A stretch of 64,000 nt of DNA from CBDBIK01 sp965206145 (GCA_965206145.1 CBDBIK010000008.1:25271-89270); one strand, 5' to 3'; numbered from the stretch's first letter, positions 1 through 9,357 are shown. Numbers and translations: made by a program. The notes: a model not told the origin generated them from the letters alone.

Positions 1-954
1 GAAGATCAGCACCGCGACGATGATCGCCACCGGGTGGATGTTGACCACTTCGGAGAACAGCAGCGGCACCAGCAGGTTGCCGTCCAGAGCCTGGATGATA
101 AGGTAAGCGCTCATCACGTAGATGAAGTCGCCGCTCCAGCCCCACTGCACCCACGCGATCAGCACCACCGGAATGGTCACCACCGCCGCGCCCACGTAGG
201 GGATGAGCACCGAGATGCCCACCAGCGCCGCAAGCAGCATGGAAAACTGCAGGCCGAAATACGCGAAGCAAAGGTAGGTGACCAACCACACGATGAGGAT
301 TTCCCAGAACTTACCGCGGATGTAGTTGCCGATCTGCAGATCCACGTCGCCCCACACGCGCCGCGCCAGTTGGCTGTCCCGGGGCAGAAATTCGATGAAC
401 CAGTTAAGGATTCGCACCTTGTCCATGAGGAAAAAGAAAATCAGGATGGGCAAAAGGATGAGATAGATCAGCACCGTAATGACGCTGGCGGCGCTGGACA
501 GCGAGGAAGCGAGGGCCTCCTGGCCGACGGCGGTCAGTTGTGCGCGCACGGCGCCGATGAGTTCCTGCACCTGCGCCACCGAAAACAATTCCGGGTAGTG
601 TTCGGGCAGGGTCATAAGCGCCGTCTGGCCGCGGGCGAGGATGGTGGGAATCTGCCGCACCATCTCGGCGAGTTGGGTGTACAGGATCGGCAGCAGGCCG
701 AACACCACCAGCACCACGAACAACAGGAAAGCGAGAAACACCAGCCACACCGCCACGGGCCGCGGTATTCGGGCGCGGATCAGTTTGTGGGTCAGTCCTT
801 CGAGCAGGTAGGCGATGACGATGCCCGCCAGCACCGGCGCCAGCATGTTGCCGGCGTACACGATGATCAGAAACGAGCCGGCCAGCACCGCCAAAAGATA
901 GACGACCTCGGGGTTGGCGATTTGCCGCTTAAACCAGTTGGTGATGCGTTCCAT
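1..954 (-). CDS. AI-2E family transporter (PerM-like), 3' end beyond the window
   Basis: The reverse-strand frame is open from an ATG at 954 to the left edge (about 318 residues seen), so the C-terminus is missing. The product starts MERITNWFKRQ and has hydrophobic segments near residues 18-55, 65-85, 150-175 and 205-300, the layout of the AI-2E/UPF0118 family. The conserved region around PYVGAAVVTIPVVLIAWVQW and the following LDGNLLVPLLFSEVVNIHPV, typical of the family, are present. Members are inner-membrane permeases or antiporters; the substrate cannot be read from sequence. It lies 35 bp downstream of the osmC-like gene on the same strand, so co-transcription is possible. Confidence 0.88.
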   Translation of the reverse strand, partial: MERITNWFKRQIANPEVVYLLAVLAGSFLIIVYAGNMLAPVLAGIVIAYLLEGLTHKLIRARIPRPVAVWLVFLAFLLFVVLVVFGLLPILYTQLAEMVRQIPTILARGQTALMTLPEHYPELFSVAQVQELIGAVRAQLTAVGQEALASSLSSAASVITVLIYLILLPILIFFFLMDKVRILNWFIEFLPRDSQLARRVWGDVDLQIGNYIRGKFWEILIVWLVTYLCFAYFGLQFSMLLAALVGISVLIPYVGAAVVTIPVVLIAWVQWGWSGDFIYVMSAYLIIQALDGNLLVPLLFSEVVNIHPVAIIVAVLIF

Positions 955-989
955 TATGGGAATTTTATAGCAGGTTTGGCGGCGGCGGG

Positions 990-1439
990 CTATGCGCTGT
1001 CGGGCGCCGCCGGGGTCGGTTGCCCGGCGATTTCAAAATCGTGGGTAATGGCGACGGTGCTGGAAAGCATCTGCGTTACCGAGCAGTATTTGTCCATGGA
1101 CAGGGCCACCGCACGCGCCACCTTGCGCCGGTCGAGGTTGTCGCCGCTCACAATATAGCGGACGTGGATGCGGGTGAATACGGCGGGTACGGCGTCGGCG
1201 CGCTCGGCGCTCAACTCAATCTCGCAAGTGTGCACCCGCTGGCGGCTTTTGTTCAAGATCAAAAGGACGTCGATGCCGCTACAGCCGCCGAGTCCCATCA
1301 GCACCATCTCCATGGGCCGCGGGCCGTGGCTTTCGCCGCCCAGGTCCGGGGAAGCGGCCAGGATCACCGGGTGGCCGCTGTCGGCGACCGCTTCAAAACT
1401 CATTTTCCCGAAGTGCCTAAGCCGGGCTTTCATGGCCAT
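990..1439 (-). CDS. OsmC/YhfA family protein
   Basis: The 149-residue product is a small cytoplasmic OsmC-fold protein. The first conserved cysteine lies in MGLGGCSGIDV (near residue 53) and the second in DKYCSVTQML (near residue 118); this pair is the peroxidatic/resolving couple of the family. The spacing and the GGCSGIDVLLIL wording place it with the YhfA branch rather than Ohr. Length fits the family. It follows trpC by about 195 bp on the same strand; an osmC-like gene close to trpC is also known in pseudomonads. The expected role, organic peroxide reduction or thiol stress response, is inferred from family only. Confidence 0.88.
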   Translation of the reverse strand: MAMKARLRHFGKMSFEAVADSGHPVILAASPDLGGESHGPRPMEMVLMGLGGCSGIDVLLILNKSRQRVHTCEIELSAERADAVPAVFTRIHVRYIVSGDNLDRRKVARAVALSMDKYCSVTQMLSSTVAITHDFEIAGQPTPAAPDSA

Positions 1440-1633
1440 ACCAAACGTTGCTCGCTGAAACCGGGATGGTAACCGAAAGCGGCGGGAGCGTCATTTCCTG
1501 TTGGCCTTCATTTCTGCGCATTTGGGAATCCGCAGCCGCCCGTCAGCAGCGCAAACCGGCTTCACCGGGTTAATTCCGGTTAGTTTTGGTTGCACGCCGG
1601 TATGCGCGGAATGAAGGTCTTGCCGCTCACCGT

Positions 1634-2440
1634 TCACAAACCGAACAGCGCCTGTAGCTGGGCACCGGGGTCGTCGGCGCGCATGAGCGCCTCCCCAACC
1701 AGGAAGGCGTGGACGTTGTGGCGGCGCAGGCGCGCGACATCGTTCGGGTGTCCCAAACCGCTTTCTGTGACCACGATACGCTCTTCGGGAATGGCGTCAA
1801 GCAACCCCAGGGTGGTCTCCAGGCGGGTCTCAAAGGTGCGCAGGTTGCGGTTGTTGACGCCGATGAGGCGGCATGGCAACGCCAATGCCCGCTCCAGTTC
1901 GTCGGCGTCGTGGACCTCCACCAGCGCATCCATGCCCAGAGCCTGGGTCAACGCTGCGAGTTCTCCAAGGGCCGGGTCGCCGAGGGCGGCGACGATCAGC
2001 AGCACCGCGTCGGCACCCAGCAGGCGCGCCTCGTAGAGTTGGTATCCATCGATGATGAAATCCTTGCGCAGCACCGGCAGGTCGCAGGCGTCGCGGGCTT
2101 CACCGAGATAACGCCCATGCCCCTGGAAGCGGGCTTGGTCGGTGAGCACCGACAGGCAGGTGGCGCCGTGTTCGGCGAGGGTGCGGGCGAGGGCGGCGGG
2201 GTCGAAGTCGGCACGGATGAGGCCTTTGCTGGGTGAGGCTTTTTTGATCTCGGCGATGATCGCCGGACGCCCCTCGGCGAGGGTGTTTTCGATGGCCGCA
2301 ATGAAGCCCCGGGGCGGCGCCAGTCGCTCCACGGCGGCGCGCAACCCGGCCAGCGGTCGGGCTGCGGCGGCGCGTGCCACCTCGTCAGCTTTGGCGGCGA
2401 GGATTTCGCCGAGGATGCCGGCGGCCTGCATGTTTCTCAC
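1634..2440 (-). CDS. trpC: Indole-3-glycerol phosphate synthase
   Basis: This 268-residue TIM-barrel enzyme closes the indole ring in tryptophan synthesis. Family signatures are present: [11 protein letters not shown] with the catalytic lysine near residues 62-72, VLRKDFIID near 122-130, and the C-terminal phosphate loop with VTESGLG. The start is a GTG at 2440 whose last two bases overlap the trpG stop (GTGA), so translation is probably coupled; an in-frame ATG three codons later is the alternative. It is a stand-alone TrpC with no fused TrpF domain. The gene follows trpG directly, with no trpD between them. Confidence 0.97.
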   Translation of the reverse strand: MRNMQAAGILGEILAAKADEVARAAAARPLAGLRAAVERLAPPRGFIAAIENTLAEGRPAIIAEIKKASPSKGLIRADFDPAALARTLAEHGATCLSVLTDQARFQGHGRYLGEARDACDLPVLRKDFIIDGYQLYEARLLGADAVLLIVAALGDPALGELAALTQALGMDALVEVHDADELERALALPCRLIGVNNRNLRTFETRLETTLGLLDAIPEERIVVTESGLGHPNDVARLRRHNVHAFLVGEALMRADDPGAQLQALFGL

Positions 2441-3006
2441 CGTGCGCCACCGAGAAAATTTTTGAGCAGGGCGTGGCCGTGCTGAGTGAGGATGGATTCG
2501 GGATGGAACTGCACGCCCTGTGTGGCCAGTTGACGATGCCGGATCGCCATGATTTCCTCGTCGTCGGTCCAGGCGGTAACCTCAAAACAATCCGGCAGGG
2601 AGGGCGCCTCCAGCGCCAGCGAATGATAGCGGGTTGCCTGGAACGGCGACGGCAGCCCCCGGAACAGGCCCTCGGCGTTGTGGTGAATCAGGGAGGTTTT
2701 GCCGTGCATCAGCCGCCGGGCGTGTACCACCCGCCCGCCGAAGGCCTGGCCGATGCACTGATGGCCGAGGCAAACCCCCAGCACCGGAACCCGACCGGCA
2801 AGGCGTTGCACCACCTCCACCGACACGCCGGCTTCGTTGGGGGTGCACGGCCCCGGCGAGACCACCACAAATGCCGGCGCCAGCTGTTCGATGTCGGCGG
2901 CGCTTTTGTGGTCGTTGCGGATGACCGTTACCGTCTGGCCGAGTTCGCCGAAGTACTGCACCAGGTTGTAGGTGAAGGAATCGTAGTTATCGATGAGGGC
3001 GAGCAT
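2437..3006 (-). CDS. trpG: Anthranilate synthase component II (glutamine amidotransferase)
   Basis: The 189-residue class I amidotransferase starts [20 protein letters not shown], the standard TrpG/PabA N-terminus, at the ATG at 3006. A longer upstream in-frame extension has no homology-like content and overlaps the end of trpE. The nucleophile cysteine sits in [15 protein letters not shown] (near residue 79) and the catalytic His-Glu in QFHPESIL near the C-terminus. It supplies ammonia to TrpE and may also serve PabB. The trpE stop is 2 bp upstream and trpC overlaps its stop by 4 bp, so the three genes form one tight operon. Confidence 0.97.
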   Translation of the reverse strand: MLALIDNYDSFTYNLVQYFGELGQTVTVIRNDHKSAADIEQLAPAFVVVSPGPCTPNEAGVSVEVVQRLAGRVPVLGVCLGHQCIGQAFGGRVVHARRLMHGKTSLIHHNAEGLFRGLPSPFQATRYHSLALEAPSLPDCFEVTAWTDDEEIMAIRHRQLATQGVQFHPESILTQHGHALLKNFLGGAR

Positions 3007-3008
3007 GG

Positions 3009-4538
3009 TCAATCCTCCCGCGCCCGATCCAGGGGTCGGCGCAGGCCGGCCTCGGCCATGGTTACCGCGCGCAGCACCGCCCGGCCCTTGTTCATGGTCT
3101 CCTCCCATTCGCTGGCCGGTTTGGAGTCGGCGACGATACCGGCGCCCACCTGGATGTGCGCGACGCCGTCTTTGATGAGCGCGGTGCGGATGGCGATGGC
3201 GGTGTCGAGGTTGCCGTTCCAGCCGAGGTAGCCCACCGCGCCGGAATAAATTCCGCGCTTGTCCGGCTCGATGTCTTCAATGATTTCCATGGCCCGCACC
3301 TTGGGCGCACCGGACAGCGTGCCCGCCGGGAAAGTGGCGCGCAGCACGTCGAGGGCGTCGAGGCCGTCGGCAAGCCGCCCGCTGACGTTGGAGGCGATGT
3401 GCATGACGTGGGAATACTTCTCAATGGTCATCTGGTCGGTGACCTTGACCGTGCCGATGCGGGCTACCCGGCCAATATCGTTGCGACCGAGATCGATGAG
3501 CATCAAGTGTTCGGCGAGTTCTTTGGGATCGGACAGCAATTCCGCCGCCAGCGCCTGATCCTGCTGGTCCGAGGCGCCGCGTTTTCGGGTGCCGGCGATG
3601 GGTCGCACGGTCACCTCCCCCTCCTCCAGGCGCACCAGAATTTCCGGGGACGCGCCGGCGATGTGGAAATCGCCGAGGTCGAGGAAGTACATGTAGGGCG
3701 ACGGGTTCAGGGTGCGCAGCGCGCGGTATAAATCCAGCGGCGGCGCCGCGTAGGGCAGGGACAGACGCTGGGAGATGACCACCTGAAAAACATCCCCCTC
3801 GTAAATGTAGTCACGGCATTTCTCCACCGCCGCTTCAAAGTCCGCGCGCGGGAAGGACGAGGTATATTGCGGCTCGGCGGGCGGATGCGCGCCGCCGACT
3901 CGCCGGGCTGGCGGCGCTGGCAGTGCGCCGTCGAGGTCGTCGAGCAAGCGTCGCAGGCGCTCCTCGCCCCGCGTCCAGGCGTCGGGCTCGCCGGGGTCGG
4001 CGTGGACGATCACGTACAACCGCCCCGACAGATTGTCGAACACCACCACTTCCTCGGACACCATGAGCACGATGTCCGGCGCGTCAATGGGATCGGCCAC
4101 CGCGTTGTTGCCGAGGTGGGGTTCAATGCAGCGCACCGTGTCGTAACCGAAAAACCCCACCAGCCCGCCGCTGAAACGCGGCATACCGGGAATTTCCGGG
4201 ACCCGGTGCCGGGCCTGCAGCGCACGGATTTCCGCCAGCGGATCGGCGCAAGCGGCTTCGCGCACCAGCGTCTCGCCGCCGCCATCGCCGTCGTCGTCAA
4301 TGATCCGCAGCTGGTTGTTCCTGATCTCAATGCGCTGGCGGCAGGGCAGCCCGATGATGGAATAGCGCCCCCACTTCTCTCCGCCCTGCACCGACTCCAG
4401 CAGATAACTGTAGGGCCGGGAAGCCAGTTTCAGGTAGGTGCTGAGCGGCGTCTCCAGATCCGCGAGCACCTCGCGCACCAGCGGAATGCGGTTGTAGCCA
4501 CGTTCGGCGTAGCGGTTAAATTGGTCTTGGCTGAGCAT
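3009..4538 (-). CDS. trpE: Anthranilate synthase component I
   Basis: The 509-residue chorismate-utilising enzyme makes anthranilate with TrpG. The N-terminal domain carries the YLLESVQGG element (near residues 45-53), the LLES feedback loop for tryptophan. The C-terminal catalytic domain shows [22 protein letters not shown] and [17 protein letters not shown] in order. Length is usual for TrpE. The ATG at 4538 is preceded on the coding strand by a T-rich tract of a likely attenuator and by a short Trp-codon leader, so tryptophan-dependent attenuation is plausible in addition to allosteric inhibition. Confidence 0.97.
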   Translation of the reverse strand: MLSQDQFNRYAERGYNRIPLVREVLADLETPLSTYLKLASRPYSYLLESVQGGEKWGRYSIIGLPCRQRIEIRNNQLRIIDDDGDGGGETLVREAACADPLAEIRALQARHRVPEIPGMPRFSGGLVGFFGYDTVRCIEPHLGNNAVADPIDAPDIVLMVSEEVVVFDNLSGRLYVIVHADPGEPDAWTRGEERLRRLLDDLDGALPAPPARRVGGAHPPAEPQYTSSFPRADFEAAVEKCRDYIYEGDVFQVVISQRLSLPYAAPPLDLYRALRTLNPSPYMYFLDLGDFHIAGASPEILVRLEEGEVTVRPIAGTRKRGASDQQDQALAAELLSDPKELAEHLMLIDLGRNDIGRVARIGTVKVTDQMTIEKYSHVMHIASNVSGRLADGLDALDVLRATFPAGTLSGAPKVRAMEIIEDIEPDKRGIYSGAVGYLGWNGNLDTAIAIRTALIKDGVAHIQVGAGIVADSKPASEWEETMNKGRAVLRAVTMAEAGLRRPLDRARED

Positions 4539-4556
4539 GGCAAATCATCACGGTGA

Positions 4557-4586
4557 AAAACAAAACAAAAGCGGAAGGCTATCCGC
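4557..4586 (-). terminator. Candidate trp attenuator terminator
   Basis: Read on the minus strand, GCGGA pairs with TCCGC around the loop TAGCCT (stem at 4586-4582 with 4575-4571). It is followed at once by a T-rich run TTTTGTTTTGTTTT (4570-4557). The hairpin sits between the leader peptide stop (4645) and the trpE start (4538), where an intrinsic attenuator is expected. The stem is only five clear base pairs, so strength is uncertain. The competing antiterminator pairing was not worked out. Confidence 0.6.
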
Positions 4587-4644
4587 CGCAAACCCCGTAG
4601 ATCTCGCAAACCTCGCAAACGCAGGAGAGGAGCGCGGGCGCGAC

Positions 4645-4698
4645 TTACCGCCAGCGCCAGCGGGGAGGGTTCAGGAATTCCGTGATGGGGGATTTCAT
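4645..4698 (-). CDS. trpL: Candidate trp leader peptide with two Trp codons
   Basis: A 17-residue frame on the minus strand, MKSPITEFLNPPRWRWR, ends in TGG CGC TGG CGG and a stop about 106 bp before trpE. Two closely spaced Trp codons next to the stop, followed by a hairpin with a T-run, is the classic arrangement of ribosome-mediated trp attenuation. There is no clear Shine-Dalgarno sequence; a TATAGT box ends only 8 bp upstream of the ATG, so if that promoter is used the leader mRNA would be nearly leaderless. The reading is inference from position and codon content. Confidence 0.6.
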   Translation of the reverse strand: MKSPITEFLNPPRWRWR

Positions 4699-4705
4699 GG
4701 GCGCG

Positions 4706-4711
4706 ACTATA
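4706..4711 (-). promoter_or_regulatory. Possible -10 box upstream of the trp leader
   Basis: On the minus strand the hexamer TATAGT, in the context GTGGTATAGT, lies just upstream of the leader ATG. I see no convincing -35 hexamer at 16-18 bp. It would put the transcription start almost at the leader ATG. A promoter further upstream, near the methylase stop, cannot be excluded. Confidence 0.35.
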
Positions 4712-4777
4712 CCACAGTTCGCGGGTTACCCGGAGTCAGACTGTCAGCGCTTCTTATGGCCGTGGCCACATCTGATA

Positions 4778-5764
4778 TTAACATCGCGCTTTTATTATCA
4801 GCAGTTCATGGGATTTTTTAACGTTGCTCGTGGTGCCCGCTTCTGTTCGGTTGAAACCGATGCGGGTTTCTCCCTGGCCCAGGGTGTATTGCCACGCAAC
4901 TTCAATGATGCGGCAGTCTTTATAGAGGGCTCTAACGGCGGTGCAATCGTTGTACGACAAAATGAACCCCCCTTTGTGGTCGGCCAGCAAGCCGGCTAAC
5001 TTCAGATGGTCAAACTGGTTATGGTGTATTGGAAAGTTTCGTTGCGGATAAATTCCCCGGAACATTTTGCTGTCGCCCTGCAAATAATAGGGCGGGTCGC
5101 AGTATAAAAAATCGTCTTTGTGCCGGGGTATGGTGTTGTCGAAAGAACCTTTTTTGATGGTCATTTTCGGCACACGAAACCCGCGAACCCGCTCGACGGC
5201 GCTTAAAAAGCGCTTTTGGTTGAGATAAATGCCGGACATCCAACCCAAAAAACCGGGACCATATGACAAATTGTGATTAAACCAATAGTGGGCCGCAAGA
5301 TCGGTTTTGTCGATGATGGGTTTCTCGTTCTTCCAATGCTGTTTTAGCGTATTTTTGACCGCCTGATAATCTTCTTTGGTTGGTTTCCACTTAAGGATAC
5401 GCTTCGCCAACCCAGCGGGGGTTTTTATTTGCACTTGCCAGTAGTTAACCAGAATGTCGAATAGGTCATACCCAACTATCGGTATTCCCAACGCTTTGGC
5501 TAACGCTATTTCCACAGACCCCCCGCCAAAAAAAGGAGAAACCACCTTTTTAGCAAAGGGCAAATTTTCTACGATATGGCCAACCGCCAAACTTTTCCCC
5601 CCGGCGTATCGGATGGGCATACCGCTATATCTTTTGTACCGATGTTGCCCGTTTCCGGCAAGCGAATTGAGGAGTGCGATCTTCTTGGTGCTAAATTCCA
5701 CTTCTTCGGGGTGGTTTTTGTGATCGCCGTGGTGGGCAACCGTAACCAAATCAAGGGCGCGCAT
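4778..5764 (-). CDS. D12-class (alpha) adenine-specific DNA methyltransferase
   Basis: The 328-residue product has motif X-like RYAGGKS near residue 51, the AdoMet-binding motif SPFFGGGSVEIAL near 75-87, and the catalytic motif IV YCDPPYYL near 222-229. The order FxGxG before DPPY places it in the alpha/D12 class with Dam and M.EcoRV, methylating adenine N6. No restriction endonuclease is adjacent, so it looks like an orphan methylase; the recognition site cannot be read. The stretch before MPIRYAGG (alternative ATG at 5620) also reads as coding. It sits between rpe and trpE, where gph is often found in related bacteria, and its base composition is lower in GC than its neighbours. Confidence 0.9.
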   Translation of the reverse strand: MRALDLVTVAHHGDHKNHPEEVEFSTKKIALLNSLAGNGQHRYKRYSGMPIRYAGGKSLAVGHIVENLPFAKKVVSPFFGGGSVEIALAKALGIPIVGYDLFDILVNYWQVQIKTPAGLAKRILKWKPTKEDYQAVKNTLKQHWKNEKPIIDKTDLAAHYWFNHNLSYGPGFLGWMSGIYLNQKRFLSAVERVRGFRVPKMTIKKGSFDNTIPRHKDDFLYCDPPYYLQGDSKMFRGIYPQRNFPIHHNQFDHLKLAGLLADHKGGFILSYNDCTAVRALYKDCRIIEVAWQYTLGQGETRIGFNRTEAGTTSNVKKSHELLIIKARC

Positions 5765-5821
5765 CGGCGGTGTTTTTTGGTGTGATCATCGACCGTGCGT
5801 GGCGCATTAGTGCGGGTCTCC

Positions 5822-5871
5822 GGTTAACGGGGGGCTAACGGGCTAACGGGCTAACGGGCTAACGGGTTAAC
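5822..5871. repeat. 8-bp tandem repeat (GGCTAACG) at the rpe 3' end
   Basis: Four consecutive GGCTAACG units (5833-5864) are flanked by variant GGTTAACG/GGTTAAC copies. The last units form the final codons and stop of rpe, so the array grew from the gene end. An 8-bp period is not a codon multiple, so changes in copy number would lie downstream of the stop and not alter the protein. Confidence 0.85.
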
Positions 5872-6542
5872 TGCTCGCGCAGCGCGGCAATCACGCTGTC
5901 ATAGCCGTTGGGGTCGTCGGCGTTGAAGGCGCCGAAGATGGCGCTGCCGGCGACCACGGTATCGGCGCCGGCGCGGGCGATGGCGGCGATGTTGTCGATA
6001 TTGACGCCGCCGTCTATTTCCAGGCGGATGTCGCGGCCGCATTCATCGATTATTTTGCGCGCCTGGCCCAGTTTGCCGAGCGTGGATTGGATGAATTGCT
6101 GGCCGCCGAAGCCGGGGTTGACCGACATCAGCAGCACCATGTTCACCTGCTCGATGACGTTTTCCAACACGGCAAGGGGCGTGGCCGGGTTGAACACCAG
6201 CCCCGCGCGGCAGCCGTGCTGGCGGATCAGCCGCAGCGAGCGATCGATGTGCTCGGAAGCCTCCGGGTGAAAGGTGATGTAACTGGCGCCGGCGTCGGCG
6301 AAGTCGGGAATGATGCGGTCCACCGGCTTGACCATGAGGTGTACGTCGATGGGCGCGGTGATGCCGTGCTTGCGCAGGGCCTCGCACACCAGCGGGCCGA
6401 CGGTGAGATTGGGCACGTAGTGGTTGTCCATGACGTCGAAGTGCACCATGTCGGCGCCGGAGGCCAGCACCTGCTCCACCTCCTCCCCCAGCCGGGCGAG
6501 GTCGGCGGACAGGATGGAAGGGGCGATGAGGTAGTCGGGCAT
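5859..6542 (-). CDS. rpe: Ribulose-phosphate 3-epimerase
   Basis: The 227-residue TIM-barrel epimerase interconverts ribulose 5-phosphate and xylulose 5-phosphate. It starts [19 protein letters not shown], and a longer upstream extension is low in family-like content. Metal and catalytic positions lie in [31 protein letters not shown] and EIDGGVN. Length is usual. The gene is divergent from the MFS permease gene. It is followed on the same strand by the methylase and the trp operon; rpe next to trpE is a known gammaproteobacterial arrangement. Confidence 0.97.
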   Translation of the reverse strand: MPDYLIAPSILSADLARLGEEVEQVLASGADMVHFDVMDNHYVPNLTVGPLVCEALRKHGITAPIDVHLMVKPVDRIIPDFADAGASYITFHPEASEHIDRSLRLIRQHGCRAGLVFNPATPLAVLENVIEQVNMVLLMSVNPGFGGQQFIQSTLGKLGQARKIIDECGRDIRLEIDGGVNIDNIAAIARAGADTVVAGSAIFGAFNADDPNGYDSVIAALREQLTR

Positions 6543-6579
6543 TGGCGGCGGCTGGCTTGGGGGAGTTTTCCGTAGGCGT

Positions 6580-6585
6580 ATTATA
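6580..6585 (-). promoter_or_regulatory. Candidate -10 box for rpe
   Basis: The minus strand reads TATAAT about 37 bp upstream of the rpe ATG. The -35 region is not convincing (AGGCCG at 17-bp spacing). The call rests on the perfect -10 hexamer and its position. Confidence 0.4.
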
Positions 6586-6845
6586 CCGGTACTATGCGGG
6601 CACGGCCTGGCCGGGTGCTGTTTTGGAAGGCGCATGTCGGCGATATCGGCAACAGTCAATGCGGGTGGGTTTTTCAGCGGCCACGGGCATCATCGACCGC
6701 GGAATGGGATTTTTCTCGCAGCGCGCGCACCAGAGGGTATAGTACGGGGCCGTATTTGAGGCGCAAGCTTTCCCGGTGCCGAAGCATAACCCAAACCCGC
6801 CGGCCCCAAGCCGGGTCTGGCGCGGTGCCTTTGTTTAGATTTCCG

Positions 6846-8045
6846 ATGACCAAAAAAACGCTCCTGCTGTACTCGGCGCTGGGCCACGCCTACTTCCATA
6901 TGTTCACGGCGTTTTATTTCGTCATCGTATTGTCGTTGGAACTCGAATGGCACCGGCCCTACCACGAACTCATCAACCTGTGGACGCCGGGCGCGTTTCT
7001 GGTGGGGGTCTTCGCCCTGGTCGCCGGATGGCTCGGCGACCGCTGGAGCGCGCCGGGCATGCTGGTGGTGTATTTTATCGGCATGGGGCTTTGCTCGGTG
7101 GCCGCAGGCTACGCCGCCGGGTCGCTGAGCTTGCTCTTGGCGTTGTCCGGCCTGGGCCTGTTCGCGGCCATCTATCATCCCATCGGCATTCCGCTGGTCA
7201 TCCGCAACAGCGGCGCCAACCAGGGCAAGGCGCTGGCCCTGAACGGCGTGTTCGGCAGTTTGGGGGCCGCCATGGCCGGTGTGGTCACCGGCTTTCTGGC
7301 CGACGCCGGGGGCAGTTTCCTCGCCTTTGTGTTGCCGGGCGCCATCGTCGCGCTCACCGGTGTTTTGATGATGGTCGGTCTGGTGCGGGCGCGCCCGGAG
7401 GTGGCCGCTGCCCCGCCGCCAAACGGTGCGCGACCGGCGACGGGGGTACACGGCTGGCGCGCGCCGTTTTTCGTGCTGCTGTTCTGCCTGACCGCCGCCG
7501 GCCTCATCTACCACGCCACCCAGACGGTGATGCCCAAGGCGTTCGCCGTGCGGCTCATCCCGGGCGTCGAGAGCGATTTGAAAAGCGTAGGTTTTTATGT
7601 GGCGCTGGTGTACCTCGCCAGCGGCCTGTTCCAGTTTGTCGGCGGCGCACTGGCGGACCGCTACAACCTCAAACGGGTGTACCTCGCGCAGTTCGCCGCC
7701 CACGGCTTGCTACTGCTACTGGCGGCGAATACCGGCGGCGCGTATCTGGTGGTGGCGCTGTGCGCCGCGGTTTCCCTGGGTGCCGGCGCCCTGCCCGCCG
7801 AAAACATGCTGCTCGCGCGCCACACCCCGGCCAACCGCTACGGCCTGGTGTTCGGCCTCAAGTTCGTACTGTTCTTCATCACCGGCCCGGTCGGCGTGTT
7901 GCTGGTCTCCTGGGTCAACCGCCTGACCGGGCAGTTCATCTGGGTGTTTCTGATACTGTTCATCATCGCCGTCATCGTCTGCCTGGCAGCCCTTGGGCTG
8001 CCGCGCAACACCCCCGCACCGGCGGCGCTAGCCGGACGCGGGTGA
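6846..8045 (+). CDS. MFS transporter
   Basis: The 399-residue product starts MTKKTLLLYSALGHAYFHMF and has about twelve membrane segments in two halves. They are separated by a hydrophilic linker around residues 185-205 (RPEVAAAPPPNGARPATG). The loop between segments 2 and 3 reads GWLGDRWS and its second-half counterpart reads GALADRYNLKR, both major-facilitator signatures. I chose the ATG at 6846 because upstream in-frame sequence is not hydrophobic and lacks family character. Substrate unknown. It is divergent from rpe and convergent with the cytochrome b561 gene. Confidence 0.9.
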   Translation: MTKKTLLLYSALGHAYFHMFTAFYFVIVLSLELEWHRPYHELINLWTPGAFLVGVFALVAGWLGDRWSAPGMLVVYFIGMGLCSVAAGYAAGSLSLLLALSGLGLFAAIYHPIGIPLVIRNSGANQGKALALNGVFGSLGAAMAGVVTGFLADAGGSFLAFVLPGAIVALTGVLMMVGLVRARPEVAAAPPPNGARPATGVHGWRAPFFVLLFCLTAAGLIYHATQTVMPKAFAVRLIPGVESDLKSVGFYVALVYLASGLFQFVGGALADRYNLKRVYLAQFAAHGLLLLLAANTGGAYLVVALCAAVSLGAGALPAENMLLARHTPANRYGLVFGLKFVLFFITGPVGVLLVSWVNRLTGQFIWVFLILFIIAVIVCLAALGLPRNTPAPAALAGRG

Positions 8046-8125
8046 GGCCGGTCGAGGGTGAAGGTCGAGGGTGAACGGTGTCCGGCTTCGTCGGAAGTTA
8101 TGCGGCGCCGGGCACGCGCCGGGCA

Positions 8126-8653
8126 CTATAGCATCCGCCGCAACACGTCGTCGCGACTGATGAAGTGGTGCTTGAGGGCCGCCGCGGCGTGCACCGCGGC
8201 CAGGGCGATGGTGCCGTAGGCGAGCCAGTAGTGGGCGCTGATCGCGGCTTCGCGGAGTCCTTCGCCCACCCTCGCCAGCGCCGGCAGGCTCACGCCGCCG
8301 GGTAGCGGGATGGCGGCCCCGGCGGAGGTGGAAATCAAATAGCCGCTCATCGGCACCAGCAGCATCAACAGCAGGAACAGCCGATGCACGGCCCGGGAGG
8401 CTTGCAGATCAAAGCCCGACACCGCCGGCGGCGGGCTGCTTCGCAACCATCGCCAGAGCAGTTGGCTGGCCACCGTCACCAGTATCAGCAGGCCCACTGC
8501 CCGATGCCAGAACAGCGCGTCGTTGTACCAGCGGTCGTAGTAGGTAAGGCCAGTCATCCACCAGCCGAGGGCCGCCAGGCCGAAGATCAACAGTGCCTGG
8601 GACCAGTGTAGCAGGCGGGTCGCGATATCGTACTTGTGGGGGGTGGACGGCAT
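8126..8653 (-). CDS. Cytochrome b561 family protein
   Basis: The 175-residue inner-membrane protein has four membrane segments. Histidines suitable for two b-type hemes occur in RLLHWSQALL, LFWHRAVGLL, VHRLFLLLML and AHYWLAYG/AAVHAAAAL. This is the CybB-like b561 layout and usual length. It probably passes electrons between quinol and an acceptor. It lies 23 bp downstream of the yceI-like gene on the same strand. YceI and b561 genes are often neighbours, as in the E. coli yceI-yceJ pair. Confidence 0.92.
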   Translation of the reverse strand: MPSTPHKYDIATRLLHWSQALLIFGLAALGWWMTGLTYYDRWYNDALFWHRAVGLLILVTVASQLLWRWLRSSPPPAVSGFDLQASRAVHRLFLLLMLLVPMSGYLISTSAGAAIPLPGGVSLPALARVGEGLREAAISAHYWLAYGTIALAAVHAAAALKHHFISRDDVLRRML

Positions 8654-8676
8654 AATCTGGCGACGCCCGATGGCCG

Positions 8677-9270
8677 TTACTGGCGAATGCCTTCGATATA
8701 GAGGCTGAGCGCAACCTGTCTGGCCATGGGGCCGAGGTCGTAGTCCATGCCGAAATCGCTGCGGGTGATGACGGTCTCGCCTTCAAAGCCGACCCGGTAG
8801 CCGCCCCACGGGTCCTTGCCTTCGCCGATCTTGCGCAAGCTAACGATCACCGGGCGGGTAACGCCGTGTAGTTCCAGCTCGCCGCGCAACTCGCCGCCGT
8901 CGCCGCTACCGCTGTAGCCGCTGCCGGTGAAGGTCGCGCTCGGGTATTTATCGGTATCCAGGAAGTCGTCGCTGCGCAAGTGTTTGTCGCGCTCGGCGTG
9001 GTTGCTGTCCACGCTGGTGGTGTCCAGGGTGACGGTGATTTTCTGGGGGCCGAGGTCGTTGCCGGAATCGTATTCAAAGCCGCCGTCAAAACGATTGAAG
9101 CGGCCGATGAGCCAGCTGAACCCGAGGTGCTGAGTGCGAAATTGCACGAACGAATGGGCCGGGTCAATGCGATACCCGGTGGCATTGGCCGCCGATGTAA
9201 AGAGCAACAGGGCGGCCAGCGCGGCGGCCAGGGATGTGGGGTAAGCGGAGCCTGAAGCGAAGCGTAACAT
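8677..9270 (-). CDS. YceI family periplasmic lipocalin-like protein
   Basis: The 197-residue product has an N-terminal signal peptide, with a hydrophobic stretch around residues 10-25 and a likely cleavage after SAANA. The mature domain starts TGYRIDPAHSFVQFRTQHLG, the YceI signature, and continues with ITVTLDTTSVDSNHAERDKHLRS-type family blocks. YceI proteins bind polyisoprenoid or amide-type lipids in the periplasm. The start at 9270 gives the signal peptide; a longer in-frame extension upstream does not. An IS1380-type element begins 87 bp upstream and may have separated the gene from its promoter. Confidence 0.93.
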   Translation of the reverse strand: MLRFASGSAYPTSLAAALAALLLFTSAANATGYRIDPAHSFVQFRTQHLGFSWLIGRFNRFDGGFEYDSGNDLGPQKITVTLDTTSVDSNHAERDKHLRSDDFLDTDKYPSATFTGSGYSGSGDGGELRGELELHGVTRPVIVSLRKIGEGKDPWGGYRVGFEGETVITRSDFGMDYDLGPMARQVALSLYIEGIRQ

Positions 9271-9357
9271 GAGCGTGTCCTCCGGATGGTTTCGGTGGTG
9301 GGTGCGACATCCGCATCCTGCGATGCCGCAAAGCCCCTGCGATGCCACACAGCCTAG

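Noticed and set aside
34..1158. Long plus-strand reading frame over the first kilobase
   Set aside because: It is the antisense of the AI-2E permease and OsmC genes, rich in His and Gln, as expected of a shadow frame in GC-rich DNA.
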